DNA from: Amoebophrya sp. A120
Taxonomy: Eukaryota > Sar > Dinophyceae > Syndiniales > Amoebophryaceae
Assembly: GCA_905178155.1 (NCBI GenBank)
Contig: CAJINV010000003.1
Coordinates: forward strand, 2,681,740 to 2,745,739
Length of the DNA: 64,000 nt
Direction of reading: 5' to 3'
Positions 33,801-44,539 of this stretch are shown in pieces; the stretch's first letter is position 1; every line of letters begins with the position of its first letter. A program made the position numbers and the translations under genes. Below the pieces are notes generated by a model that had not been told where the DNA came from, did no database searches, and worked only from the letters and a program-made list of their open reading frames with translations.

Positions 33801-36800
33801 CGAGGAACCGCTGCGTGTCCGCTCCGGTGCAGTAGTGGCACAGCAGCGGCGTTTCCGTCTCCACCGCGTCGGAGCAGTCGATGGCCAATCTCGGCGCCGC
33901 GGCCAGGCGCATGGTGCGCCGCTTCGCGCTGAAGTACACCTCCAAGGGCCTCCACGATTTGTTTCTCTTCACCGCGTTCGAGCCTCCTCGGGCCGTTGCG
34001 GGCCGGTAGCTGTCGCACGCGAGGTACCACTCGGCCTCCTTGGACGCCTCGTGCGCCAGCGTCTGCGGGTTGGTCAACATCAGGTCGTGCAGGCCGTCAA
34101 CATCCTCGGAAAAGTGGACCCGCGGGGTTTGCCCCGACGGGCCGAGCAGGTGGGCGATACACTCCTCCACGCGGATGCCGTAGCGGTCGCAGAGCTTGTG
34201 CACACGAAAATTTGCCATCCGCTTCAGTTCCCGGCCGGTCAGGCGGGCGATGTAGTTCAGCTCTCCAAAGTACCGAATGACGGGGTCGTGTTGTTCCAAG
34301 TGGAACCCCTTTGCAGCGTCGATGCTGGCGGCGGAGCCGGATTCCGAGCCCACGTCCATCAGGGCGCCTATCGTCATCTGGCGCACCCCGGTTGCTACCT
34401 TTCCGCCGCAAAGCTTTTGGAAAAACCGCCCCAACGCGGTTTTTGCCGGAGGTATGATTTTTACAGGTACTATCTTTTTCTCTACAACTTCGGTATTGTT
34501 GACAGCTATCGCGACGTCCGCCGCAGGGACAGACGGCGAAGTAGGCGGCTGCGCGTCTACTGCTGCCGCGCCCGGATTATTGGTATGGGACGCTGCGGGG
34601 GAGTCGTCTTCTTCCCGGTCCACCGTTATGCCCGTTGTTTTCGACGCCGCGCCATCGTTGCCCAGAGCTGGCTCCGCGTCTGGCTCGGCGTTCATGATGA
34701 GCCCGATATCATTCGGGTTTGCGGAGTCGTTCGCAGTAGGTGACGCGGCAGCAGAGGACGTCGATGCGCGCGGATCCTGCCCTGTTTCAAGAACAATGTT
34801 AGGGTCGTGCTGGTCGGCCAGGGTTGATGCCGAGTACTCTCGCGGAGTGGCCGCATTTGGAACCGGCTCGTGTATGATGGCGGCCCCCGCCGCGTGGGGA
34901 TCTTCCCCCCCCAGCGCGCCGTGCAGCGCGCCAAGACCTTCTCGGTGTGTCTGCTTTTTCTCCGCGTGCCACTCGGCCATACTTCGGTGCTCCGGCACCC
35001 CGCCCCGCGAGTTAAGCAGCAGGCCGCTTTGCCGAGTCACGTGGCGGCTTACCTTCCGCGCCAACGCGGCCTTCATCTCCTTATCGGAGTATTTGTACTC
35101 CATTTCCAGCGCAACGCGCGGGTTGTACTGTCTCTTTGTCAGCTTCTCCATGCCATCCACTGTAGAGTACTGATCTTGGGATTCGCGCGCCGTCATCTCT
35201 CGCTCGTCGCCGGATATCAACTGTAAAAATGTCTGGGTCTGGAAGAATCCAACTTGTCATGCTGATTTTGGATTCTAAAAAAATCTGTATTGCATGAGCA
35301 GCAAAGGGAACGCAATTTTTGCTACGCGGAGAGGGCATTTGTCATGCGGAATAGGCATCGCGAGGCCCTCAAAAAATCTGTGATGCTAGGGCATGCATCA
35401 CAGACATCATGGCCAATGCAAAACATGCATGACAAGTCTCAGAATCTTCCAGACCCAGACATTTTTACATTTGATACCGGAACTGACGTCGCCATTTGTA
35501 GTCGCGGTCGCACTGGAGGAAGCCGAAGCAGCTGCGCCAGTCGAAGGACCATTAACACCAGCGGCAGTGCCCGCAGCACTTGTGAGGTTTTCTGTGCTGG
35601 CAGATGAGCTGCCCGCGGGGCTGCGAAGCTCCGGTTTGCTTTTCGTTTTCTCTCCTGTAAAATCTTTCGGGTTCGAGACCAGCAAGGTGTCCAGGGCCTC
35701 GATCATCTCGATGTTTTGGATGTCCTTGACGTGCTTTCCCAGGTAGACCACGTTGCCAAGCACCTTTTGCATGATGACCAGGGGCACTCCCGTGGAGGTG
35801 AACAGCTGCACCTTGATCGCCGTCTCGGGGTGGACGTCGCGCAGCCCCGTGACGGGCACGCCGGAGACGTCGTCGAAGTGAAAGCGCTGCATGAGCATCT
35901 GGTCCTCCAGCTTCTCCAGGGGCGACTGGCACTTCACCAAAAAGATCTTGTTCGCGTCCGGAAACTCGCGGACCCGCTCCATCTGCGTGCGCTGCATCTT
36001 TTTCGAGTCGTTCACGGCCATCGCCCGAATCTCTTCGTCCTGCATCAAGGACAGGGAGGCGACCGTCCCTTGCCGCTTGATCAGCTGCATGGCGCTCTCC
36101 TTCTCCGGGTCAATGCTGGCGCTCGACCGGGAGAACGCCGACGTCATCGACCGTCCCGCCAGCCCGCCCCGCTGCATCTGGGGGCCGCCCTGCCGCACCA
36201 AGTCGTTGCCGTCGCCACGCAGCCGGCTCAGCGCCGTGGAGCCCTTGTTCGCCGCGGGACCGCGGCTGTGCGTGCCCTCGAAGAAGAAACTTTTTTTGTT
36301 CCTCGAACTTTGCCTCTGCGGGGGTGGGCCGCTGTGTTCTCCTTCCTCGAGGAGCGCGCCGCTGCTGATGCCTTTCCCGATCAGCTTCATTCCGGGTCGG
36401 TTATTTCCTTGTTGTCCACCTCCGCCCCCGCGGGCGTTCAGCAGCGCGTTCTCGGTCTCAGGCGTGAGCCGGATCCCGCCAATGCACAGGTCCGGCTTGA
36501 ATTTCGGGGACAGCGAGCCGTCGGAGTTGAGGACGAACATTTGGTTGGCATACCGGTGGTGGTAAAACACCTGGATCTCCGTGCCGACCTGGAACTTCTC
36601 GGCGTCGCGGTAGAAGGGGCGCGAGCTCCGGCCCGCGGAGTAACACGCGTTTTCGTGCAAAATGTACTCCTCCCAGGTGTGGAACATGCGCACCTCCACG
36701 GCGAGGTTGGGGTCCTGGACCAGGCGAATGAAGAGACCGTCGTAGTAGACTTCCAGCGCGTCCTCGGCCGGGCACATTTCCAGAAACCGCTCGCGGCCAA

Positions 36801-37948
36801 TGTTGCTACCGCGCCGGATGCCGCTGGTGCTGTTGGTAAACTCGCCGTTGCTGATCGCCGCGAGCGAAATCGCCTCGGGCGGCGCCAGCCTCAAACCCAG
36901 GCCCGGATGCGATCCCAGCGTCAATTTACGAACCTGTCAACAAGTGGGATGAAATCGAAATCGTGAGGCGTAGGATAAACATAAACGTAAAAGAACAAAT
37001 ACAAATATCTTAAATATTTGTATTTGTTCTCTTTGACGAGGTGCATCTATATATTTGTACCTTTGACGAGGTGCATCTATATAATATATAGATGCACCTC
37101 GTCATAGAAAGTACTAGTAGCTCGTCTACAACCAGTACCAGACGTAGTGGTTTTTGCGAGGTGCTAGAAGTTATTTGCGCATTTGGTTACCAGATCACCC
37201 GCGAGCGACGTCGGGTGGAGGACTGGGCGAAATTCATATGGAATGCGAATGTCATGCCGACGCACTCAAGAAAACCTGAAAAGTGCAATAATCTTTTTTG
37301 TCTTGTCTACGGTACCTGTAGAGAGCTTGGCACTCTCGGCGGCGCCCGAAAGTGTATTCCCGGCGGTGCGAGGGGGTTTCGGAAACAGGAATCCTCTTCT
37401 TCCTTCGGCATGTCGTCCTTCTTCGTCGATCCCTTCCCGCGAGCGGAGAGCGCGACTGAGGGGCCGGTGTGGACGAGGTTACTCGCGTTCGGGTCGCGCG
37501 CAATGCGGGCGGCGTACTTGTGGGGCATGTTCTTCCAGCCCGCCTCCGGGCGTTTCGAGACGTCGGTGGAGGAGAAATGCAGGGTGCTCGCCCGCCTCAT
37601 CACGTGTTTGTCTGCCGGACTGATACTGTCATCAATCACCTGCTTCTGTTCTTCGTCTTTCGCTGCTGCCAGAAATTCCGGGTGGAACCGTCGACTGTCA
37701 ATCGGGCGGCCGAGAGAATCCAAAATCTGCGGGTGTGCAGCCGGTGGGCTGCCGGGCGGCGAAGCGGGTGATGCAGCTTGTTGGTTATTATTATCGCTGG
37801 GCGTCCGCGCACTCAACAAGTTGTCTGAGCGCACCGTCATCTCACCCGCCCCGTAGCTGCTGCGCACCGGGGACGACATCCCTTGGTCGTGGAATTCGTC
37901 CGGAATCGGCTCCCCAACGGGTACAGGTGCAGTCGCGTCGGCAGACAT
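30802..37948 (-). CDS. 1,789-residue protein with repeated beta-rich modules
   Basis: Exons 37948-37316, 36933-35477, 35209-33700, 33430-33277, 33000-31669, 31353-31294 and 31025-30802. Two GT-AG introns and four inserted elements separate them, and every junction agrees in phase, giving 1,789 residues. At least three modules share a pattern: a line such as VLNSDGSLSP, LVNPDGTVSP or LHPNRVITP, followed after about 10 residues by PDLCIGG, RDLCWGLS or PEFCLGVS, each preceded by a segment like ALEVYYDGLFIRL, PLEVYFSAKRRTM or VIEFFFDGPFLRS. The spacing and the LC-G signature recall ricin-type beta-trefoil repeats, but the canonical QxW is not obvious, so this is inference. No signal peptide or membrane span; linkers are Pro/Ser/Ala-rich. 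ATG 37948 (MSADATAPVPVG) is chosen because the frame above it has only GTG. Function unknown. Confidence 0.85.
31031..31293. mobile_element. Introner-like element, family A
   Basis: Ends TATCAAATGCAAAAATGTCT and CAGACATATTTGCAATGCATA. Exact duplicate ACTTC at 31026-31030 and 31294-31298. Removal joins YAATLKY to FDFECHGTG near the end of the 1,789-residue protein. Confidence 0.93.
31359..31668. mobile_element. Introner-like element, family D
   Basis: 310 bp. Ends TATCAAGAAGACAAATCCCC and GGGGATTTTTCCATTTGATA, with a C-rich/G-rich inner arm CCCCCTCCCCATA / TATGGGGAGGGGGG. Exact duplicate TGGTG at 31354-31358 and 31669-31673. Removal joins KKIPDT to MFRSPLRSS; only a 60-nt exon separates it from the element at 31031. 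Confidence 0.92.
33436..33699. mobile_element. Introner-like element, family A
   Basis: Ends TATCCATTGCAAATATGTCT and CAGACAAATTTGCAATGCATA. Duplicate AACGG (33431-33435) versus AATGG (33700-33704). Removal joins LVSALDT to VRRLHIRVD. Confidence 0.9.
35215..35476. mobile_element. Introner-like element, family A
   Basis: 262 bp. Ends TATCAACTGTAAAAATGTCT and AGACATTTTTACATTTGATA. Exact duplicate CCGGA at 35210-35214 and 35477-35481. Removal joins NGDVSSG to DEREMTARE, fusing two long exons into one frame. Confidence 0.93.
36992..37103. repeat. Paired palindromes in a GT-AG intron
   Basis: First, 36992-37028 is a 37-bp near-perfect palindrome with arms GAACAAATACAAATAT / ATATTTGTATTTGTTC. Then GACGAGGTGCATCTATATA occurs at 37035 and 37065, followed immediately by its inverse, making a 39-bp palindrome. 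All are inside intron 1 of the 1,789-residue gene. They could be relics of a different inverted-repeat element. Confidence 0.8.
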
Positions 37949-39827
37949 CCTGCCTCTTCTGGTGGAGATTATACACCTGCAGAAGCGTTCTTCGACGGCT
38001 ACCTCAACCACTGACTATCACCAAACACCGCTTGTCACACGACGGTGCTTCAGGTAGATTTTTATCCCTTCTTTTCAGTCGCATTTTTGATTTGCTATCG
38101 TTTTTGAAAAACTATGATATTTTTGAAAGGTCTGAAATGTTGTGCGAATTTCTAAATGTTGTAAATGCAAACTTAGTTACGCTGCCGCTGGCCGTGGTTC
38201 ATGTTCTCCGGGGTCGGAGACCCCATGATAAAGACCAGGACAAGGACTTGCACTTGTTATTAAACACAATTACAAAGTGATTGGTGCTGGGCGTGATTAT
38301 CTGGAAGGAGTTGGGGCTGGGGGTGTTTGGAAGCCTGTGTAGATACGTGTAAGGGCTTGGTGTTCATCGTTTCGCTGAATAGTGCTACCTGCTTAGAATT
38401 GAACGAAACAAACACGCAGCTACTCCTGTTTGAGCTTCTTCTTGTAGGAACGAATACGATGCTTGGCTGAAAGATTTTGAAGTACATTCACGATGGACGA
38501 GAAAGACCGAGGATTGTTTTATCGAAAACAGATAGAAACAGGTGCAGGCGGCTTCTGCAAGAAGATAATGACGAGTGAAATTTAGCTTTGCGCCGAACGA
38601 TACGACTTCACCACGATAGCACGTCCGAAGAAAATCGAGATCGTAACCGAGACCAAAAGCAGAGATGAATTAGAAACAGAAAGTTTATTTTCGGTGTGGG
38701 CACGATATTTTGCGGAATCTGTTTTGCTGTTGCATTTTGACGTAGCTACGAGTCCAAATTCTCTCAAGGCTTCGAAAATCTCCGTCGAAGCGTTGCAGAT
38801 TTTTGCTTGTCGTCAAACTCGTCGAGTCCAAAGAACGAAAACGAGGCTGCTACCACCAGAAGGGCGTCAGAGTGAGAAGGTGGAAGATGCTAATCGCACG
38901 AGGGACATCGAACACGAAACTGGTGCTGGTGGCTCCCAGCCGTACCACGCATATTCATATTGCACAATTATCTCAAGAAGACCTGACTTAATCATGCGCG
39001 TACCGCACTGGTATAGGTTTTGATGCTTTTTTTGAAAAAAACTTGGCGACATTTTGTTGTAACTCCCTGATTGCCATAATCATGTATCATTGCTTCTGTT
39101 TCAGACAAAAGAGGCACTCTGTCTTCATCTTCTTCTAGGTGGTAAGTAGCAAGGTCGACGACTATGACTATCGCTATGCTTATAAAAGGTCCAAGAAGTG
39201 GATAAATGCTTCGGGGACCACCCGAACGGTTCAACTTCAATCAGAGACAAGGTTGCGCCCATTGCCCGCTCCGCTGCCCATTCAGATTCTGTGCGTCGGA
39301 CTTTTTTATTTTCTTCATGGTTTTTTACTTGTTTCTGTTACGAACGAGTTCGACGTCGCCCCAAGGCGACGTCATCATCTATTTCGTCCTTGTTTTGATA
39401 CGTGGTCGCACTCGCACATCAGTGTGGTTCCTGTCTCGTCGCAGCGCTAGAGAGACTGGAGCGTGCTGCTAGAAGTTTTGGTTCGGTGCAAGCAGTTGCA
39501 GCAAGTACGACCTAGTTAGCATGTTGACGGCATTCTCGGAAGACTTTGTTGTAATTATCTTCGCATCATGATCAGCTTCCGCATGCGCATCAGCTCGAGA
39601 AATGTGTCGTCGTACATTGCTGTTGCAAAGTGCATTGTCGTACGTAGCGGTGTTGTTCCTTCAAGTCGTGGTGAGTAGTCTCCAGCTTTTATTTACTGAT
39701 CTTGTGAGAGTTCAATCGTCGTGCCAATGCAGCTACTGTGCTATTTGTCCTCATTTATAAATTAGTAGAACTCGTCTTCGTGAACAACAATCGGTGAAGA
39801 TGTAGATGAGATAGTCCGGCATCGCCA
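37949..39827. other. Intergenic region
   Basis: No supportable gene. Short frames on both strands have no recognisable content; the minus frame at 38992-39240 includes a hydrophobic run (FISIAIVIVVDLA) but lacks a supported start. The sequence is AT-richer than the coding blocks, and no inserted element is present over nearly 1.9 kb. Confidence 0.4.
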
Positions 39828-42800
39828 TCACTGCTTCCGGGCCCGCTTCGCGGGACGCCGGTCCTCTTCCTCGGAGGAGGACTCGGAGGAGTCGGATTCC
39901 TGCGAGTTTTCCTCCGATTGCGATTCGTCATCGTCTGAGGAGGACGAAGAATTTGAGGATTCGTCGTCGGATGATTCCGAGGACTCGTTTCCCTTGTTCT
40001 TCTTCACCGCCGCCTGTTTATGTTTATCGCCACCTGCCTGCTTTGATGCCTTGGCAGCATTTGCATTGCGCGACGGACTTTGACGTTTATTGCTGTCCTT
40101 CTGCTTGTTGTTTTCGACACGACGACTTGCAGCTTGATCCACATTGTTCTTCCCGGAGCGTTTATTGATTGCGGCATTCTTGTTCGTGCCGGCCGGCGCG
40201 CCACTTGAAGTAGTAGAGCTGTTCTTCGAAGTAGGCTTGGCACTGGTCGTGCCGGCGGCGCGCTTGGCGTTAGCGGCCCGGTCTTTGATGTTCTCGTCCT
40301 TCTTCGCAGTTGTAGATCGGTTGTTCTCCTCGCGGCCGCGCCGGGGCTGGTTGGTCTTCCGCGGCGGAGGCTGCGCATCTTCGTTGGAATCACTAGACTT
40401 CGAGTCGTCGTCGTCCGAAGAGTCATCGTCATCTTCCTCACTGGAGCTGTCCGACTTGGAAGCCCGTTTTTTCTTTGCCTGCTGCTGGTCTGCACGCTTG
40501 TTGTTCGTGGCTATTCGACTGCTGCTCTCCTTGGCGGCTCCTTCACCCGCTCGCGGCCGCGCGGATAGTTGTGCCACCGTAGGTCGGGGCGCCGGTCTCT
40601 TCAAGGTCACTCCCCCAGAGGTGGTCGCAGTAGTACCACCTCCCGACTTGTTGATGTTCCGCGACGAATCATTTTGATGTCCACCTCGTCCCCGAAGGTT
40701 GTTGTCCGGAGGCGACGCGCCGTTCCGCCGGAAGTTGACGGCAAAGTTGGCACCGCGGCTATCCTGAGTAAAAACGTACCCACACCATAGTCAAGATGGT
40801 GAATCGGCTAGACAAATCCACAAGCTTTGGCTGTTTTGCATGACAAATTTGGATTCGTAGTGTAGTGCTGTTTGAGCTATCTCAGCAGCATCACAGATGT
40901 AGCATACCATGCTGATTGGAGCATGACAAATTGCAAAACACGACTAGAAAATGCTTCTCATGGGGCTCCGCATGAGAGACATTTTCAGCATGCAGATTTG
41001 CATTACAACTCTATTGTGGGTACGTTTTTACTCAGGATAGCGGCCGCGAGCGCGCGGCGGCTTTTGCTCCTCCTCCGAGGGGGTGTCGTCGGATCCGGAG
41101 GAGTTGGACTCATCGTCACTTATGACAGTGCACAACTCCCCCTCCCCCTCATTTGTATTGCATGAACAGCAATACAAGCGTCAGCAAGAATACAGATTTT
41201 GCATGTCAAATTTGGACAGGAGTGTAGTGCTATTTGGACTGCCAGAACTTGTCATGCAAACAGTGCCAAATAAAGGCACTTTGCATGAGAAATGAGGGGG
41301 AGGGGGGGTTGTGCACTTTCATATCACTTGAACTCGATGGCGAATCCGACCCGGAGCTTGAGGACGCTGACCGCCGGCCCGTCCCACGAGGGCGATGATC
41401 TCCTCCTCGCGCATGATGCTTCTTGGTCGCATTATTTGTTCCCCTCACCTGCTGGTTGCGGGAAGTTGTGGACAAGTGTAGATGTTGACCCTGCTTCGAA
41501 GTAGCACTGGCCCCGTTGTTGTGCGTGTTCCCCCGGTCGCGCAGTGCGTTTTTGGCACTCTTTTCGTGACCGCGGAGGTCCCCCGTGCTGTCGTGGTCCT
41601 GGCGGGGCAAAAGCTCCACGATCCTGCTGCTCTTGTTGTTATCGCGGCCACCACGGCCACGCGGAGATCGGCGGTCGTTCGAGGACCGACGCTTTTGCAC
41701 CACCGACGCACCCCGATGGTCGTTGTCGCGGCCGTAGGACGCAGCACGACGCGAACGGCGGTCCGCGTTGCGGTCATTCTCGTCGTGGTACTGATCGTGT
41801 TGCCAATTTTCGTCAATGTCCTGGTAGGAAAACTCGTTGCCCTTGCCCGTGGTACCACCGTGTTTGTTGTATTTCCCGTACGCGGCGCCCTTGCCGCCTT
41901 TGTCGAAAAACGAGGACCCGTTCTTGTCTCCGCGACCACCGCTTTCGTGCAGTAATTCCCTGCCGCCCTTTCCGAACTTTCCGCCCTTGCCCCCCTCGCC
42001 GAACTTTCCGCCCTTGCCGCGGCAGGTATGGAAGCGTCAGGTCGGAAATGGGCATCAGAATGGGAAAAAAACTTATATGTTTATGCATAGTTGCAGGCAA
42101 CAAAAACAACCACAATGGGAGATTCTAAGACTGAATAGGCTTTTGCTCGAGATTGAATGCCCAGGTGCCCTCTGTAAAATTTAATGTCACGTGCCGCATA
42201 GTACTAGAAATTGAAGTTGCGGAAGATCCAATGGGTACTGTCGATTGTATTTGAGCCAGCGCATCACAATTCTTTTCCACTTCGTGTCGATTTCTCAAGT
42301 CGCTGACACTTCCATACTAGGCGTTGGTCGCGTTGTAGGCCGATCCTCGGCCGCCCTCCATTGCCTGCCGCTCGTCCCGCGACAGCCGCTTCGTGAAAAA
42401 GTCACTGCCCGAATCATCGTCCGACGAGTTGTACATGCTCTTACGCGGCGCACGCTTGGCGCCGCGACCGCGGACCCGCATCTTTCCGTCGTCTTCCGCG
42501 CCCCCCTCGTAATTCTGCCCTTGCCGCGCACGGTAGTTCGTGCCGCCGGCGGGCGTGGACCCACTCTCGCGGCGGTCCTTGTCCTTTTTGTTCGGAATAG
42601 TTGTATCAGCGGCTGCTTGCTCATCATGGTCCTGCTGGTGGTCCTTCATGTCCTCCGCTACCACAGAGTCGCTGTGGTCCTTCCGGGTCGTGGTCCCCGA
42701 GTTTTTATCGCGATCGTCCTCGTCGGCCTGCTTAGTTTTGTTGTTCACACTATCCTTCTCGTCCTCCTCTTGCTCTTTCAAACTCCCGCGGTGGTAGTCG

Positions 42801-43258
42801 TCGACCAACAGCTGGGAGACCTTCACCTCCGGCGGAAGTTCCTCGTTCAGCTTCTTTTTGCCCTTGGTGGGTCGCGCGGTATAGTTCTGCACCCCGACCT
42901 ATCAAGTGCAAAAGTGTCTGGGTCTGGAAGAGTGGAAGATTTGTCATGCAGGTTTTCCATGGCCCATGAGGTCTGTAATGCATGGTCTAGCATCACAGAT
43001 TTTAAGAGGGCTTCCTGATGCCTGTTCCGCATGAGAAATACCCTCTCGCCGTGGCAAAAACTGGACTCCTCTTGCTGGTCATGCATTACAGATTTTTTTT
43101 GAATCCGAAGACAGCATCACAAGTTACAACCTTCCAGACCCAGACATTTTTGCATTTGATACGACCGTGCACTCCCACGTCCAGTGGCCCGCCTTGTTGC
43201 AGTTCTGGCACCGCGCGTTCGGCACGTACGTGCCTTGCCGGGAGAGTGGCTTGTCCAT
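39828..43258 (-). CDS. ZCCHC10-like zinc-knuckle protein with long acidic-Ser tail
   Basis: ATG 43258 starts MDKPLSRQGTYVPNARC, then the zinc knuckle CQNCNKAGHWTWEC (C-x2-C-x4-H-x4-C), followed by NYTARPTKGKKKLNEEL. This is the ZCCHC10 signature (RCQKC...GHWTYEC...RPS-T-ELKK). The rest is low complexity: acidic/basic repeats, Gly-Lys repeats (KGGKFGEGGKGGKFGKGG), Arg/Ser/Asp segments and a tail with SSSSSDDDESQSEENSQES. Five coding pieces (43258-43162, 42894-42322, 42026-41324, 41115-41040, 40754-39828) separated only by inserted elements total 791 residues in frame; I find no ordinary intron. Likely nuclear RNA-binding, possibly splicing-associated by composition; human ZCCHC10 is far shorter. 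The fit across the zinc knuckle and the downstream basic motif is the strongest evidence. Confidence 0.85.
40760..41039. mobile_element. Introner-like element, family C
   Basis: 280 bp. Ends TATCCTGAGTAAAAACGTAC and GTACGTTTTTACTCAGGATA are perfect 20-bp inverses. Exact duplicate GCGGC at 40755-40759 and 41040-41044. Removal joins PPRARGR to GANFAVNF. Confidence 0.93.
41121..41323. mobile_element. Introner-like element, family D
   Basis: 203 bp. Ends TATGACAGTGCACAACTCCC and GGGTTGTGCACTTTCATA with C-rich/G-rich inner arms. Exact duplicate TCACT at 41116-41120 and 41324-41328. Removal joins SGSDSPSSSS to DDESNSSGSD. Confidence 0.92.
42027..42316. mobile_element. Introner-like element, family G
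   Basis: 290 bp. Ends TATGGAAGCGTCAG and CTGACACTTCCATA. Flanks GCAGG (42022-42026) and CTAGG (42317-42321) match at three of five positions. Keeping the low-coordinate flank (3' on the coding strand) gives SAYNATNA joined to CRGKGGKF; keeping the other flank would place TAG in frame. Confidence 0.75.
42900..43161. mobile_element. Introner-like element, family A, the one GT-AG-compatible copy
   Basis: 262 bp. Ends TATCAAGTGCAAAAGTGTCT and AGACATTTTTGCATTTGATA. Exact duplicate CGACC at 42895-42899 and 43162-43166. On the coding strand the duplicate is GGTCG, so the junction can be read as G|GTCG...ATAG|GTCG. Removal completes WTWECTVG-VQNYTARP right after the zinc knuckle. Confidence 0.93.
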
Positions 43259-44085
43259 CGAATAAAGGACTCCGCAGTTAATTCAAATTATGATCTACTC
43301 GACGGACGCACGCCGAGGAAGCCGACGTGGATGCTGAATAAGTACCACCGTCGTATTGATCGATAGACCAACCTCCAGCGAAGTAGTAGAAGATGTTGAA
43401 ATCGATGAAGAAGTGGATGGTTGCGTGGTCCTCGTCCTCAGCCACACAGATAATTCCTGCGAGTGATTCAACTCCTTTTCCGCTTCTTGTTGGGTGGAAA
43501 ACGGAGATATTCAAGCTAACTACTATACCAATAATACACAACCACGCCACTACTTCGAGTTCGATTGTTTTCTTCACGACCTCAAGTCGCTTGATGGGAC
43601 ATTCAACTAACAACCACCAGGACGAGCAACCCTAGATGTATGATGGAGTCAATTGAAAGAATTCCTCCTGTGGGTCGCTTCGCGATCGCATATGTAGAAA
43701 TTCCGTGCTGTAATCTTCGGGTTAATGGAAACCATTACCCTTTATCATATTATCAGGCATACTAGTTAAATAGCCAGCAAAATCTCCACTGGATTGGAAA
43801 TTTCGCATGAAGTAAGAATAGAAACAACAAATTTGATAAATCCTTGTTCTCTCTTTGTCCTGCAGCGTTATGTTGGGAATTGACTTGAATCTAACGAGTA
43901 ATTTCAATTTCAATTTGCGATGCTTGATACTTACTCGATTTGTCTTTTTGTCCGTGTCCTATTTGAAGATCTCCTTGATGGCGTACTACTTTGTCATTTT
44001 CCTCTATCGACATACAACATACAAAGGGAAAGGCAGGGGCATCGAGGAATGTTATCGTCGCATGCGGGGATGATCCTCCTAGCAC
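43259..44085. other. Intergenic region
   Basis: A minus frame at 43278-43613 includes a hydrophobic run (LCIIGIVVSLNISVF) but has no ATG at its head and no family resemblance. Otherwise AT-rich with nothing recognisable. Confidence 0.4.
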
Positions 44086-44428
44086 TTAAACCTCCATTTT
44101 TGAATCATGTTGTTCTGGTAATTTCAGGATCATCTTCGTGCAAAGTGTGGATTTGTGTGATCGATTCTGCACGAGGTGTCAGTGACTGATTCATTTTGTG
44201 TCGTGCAGCCGGAACTATTTTTGCACATAGGTTGAGATCTTCTTAAATTGGACTTACTGTGGTCGTGGTTATCTTCAGAGTCCTCTCAACATAGTCCCCA
44301 AAACATCCGATCTGGAACAGAGATTCTAATCCGCAGCAGTCTTCCTCTTCGGTAAAAAAATTTAGGAAGAGTCCACCGTCACTGTAGGAATACAGTACGG
44401 GCACGACGGCGCCGGTGCAATTCGTCAT
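44086..44428 (-). CDS. Small two-exon protein, unknown
   Basis: ATG 44428 begins MTNCTGAVVPVLYSYSDGG and continues with NFFTEEEDCCGLESLF and GCFGDYVERTLKI to a strong GTAAGT donor at 44257. A CTCGTGCAG acceptor leads to a short second exon (44166-44086). Together 83 residues, phase 0. It lies about 110 bp beyond the stop of eIF2A. No family recognised; five Cys in the first exon suggest a small folded domain. A longer isoform or different second exon is possible. Confidence 0.45.
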
Positions 44429-44539
44429 CGTTTCAGAAGGGCTACAGCTACTCGTACTCGAACATGAAGAGACTTTTTCAACATTAAATGTTGACCATCA
44501 TAAACACTCGTGACGCGGCAGCGAATCGATTTCAGGACC

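Noticed and set aside
35716-36966. Long plus-strand frame (416 codons)
   Set aside because: Antisense shadow of exon 2 of the same gene; His/Val/Leu-rich without motifs.
41482-42128. Plus-strand and alternate minus frames rich in Val, Ala, Arg and Thr
   Set aside because: Shadows of the low-complexity part of the zinc-knuckle protein; the chosen frame is continuous with the CCHC motif through four element removals.
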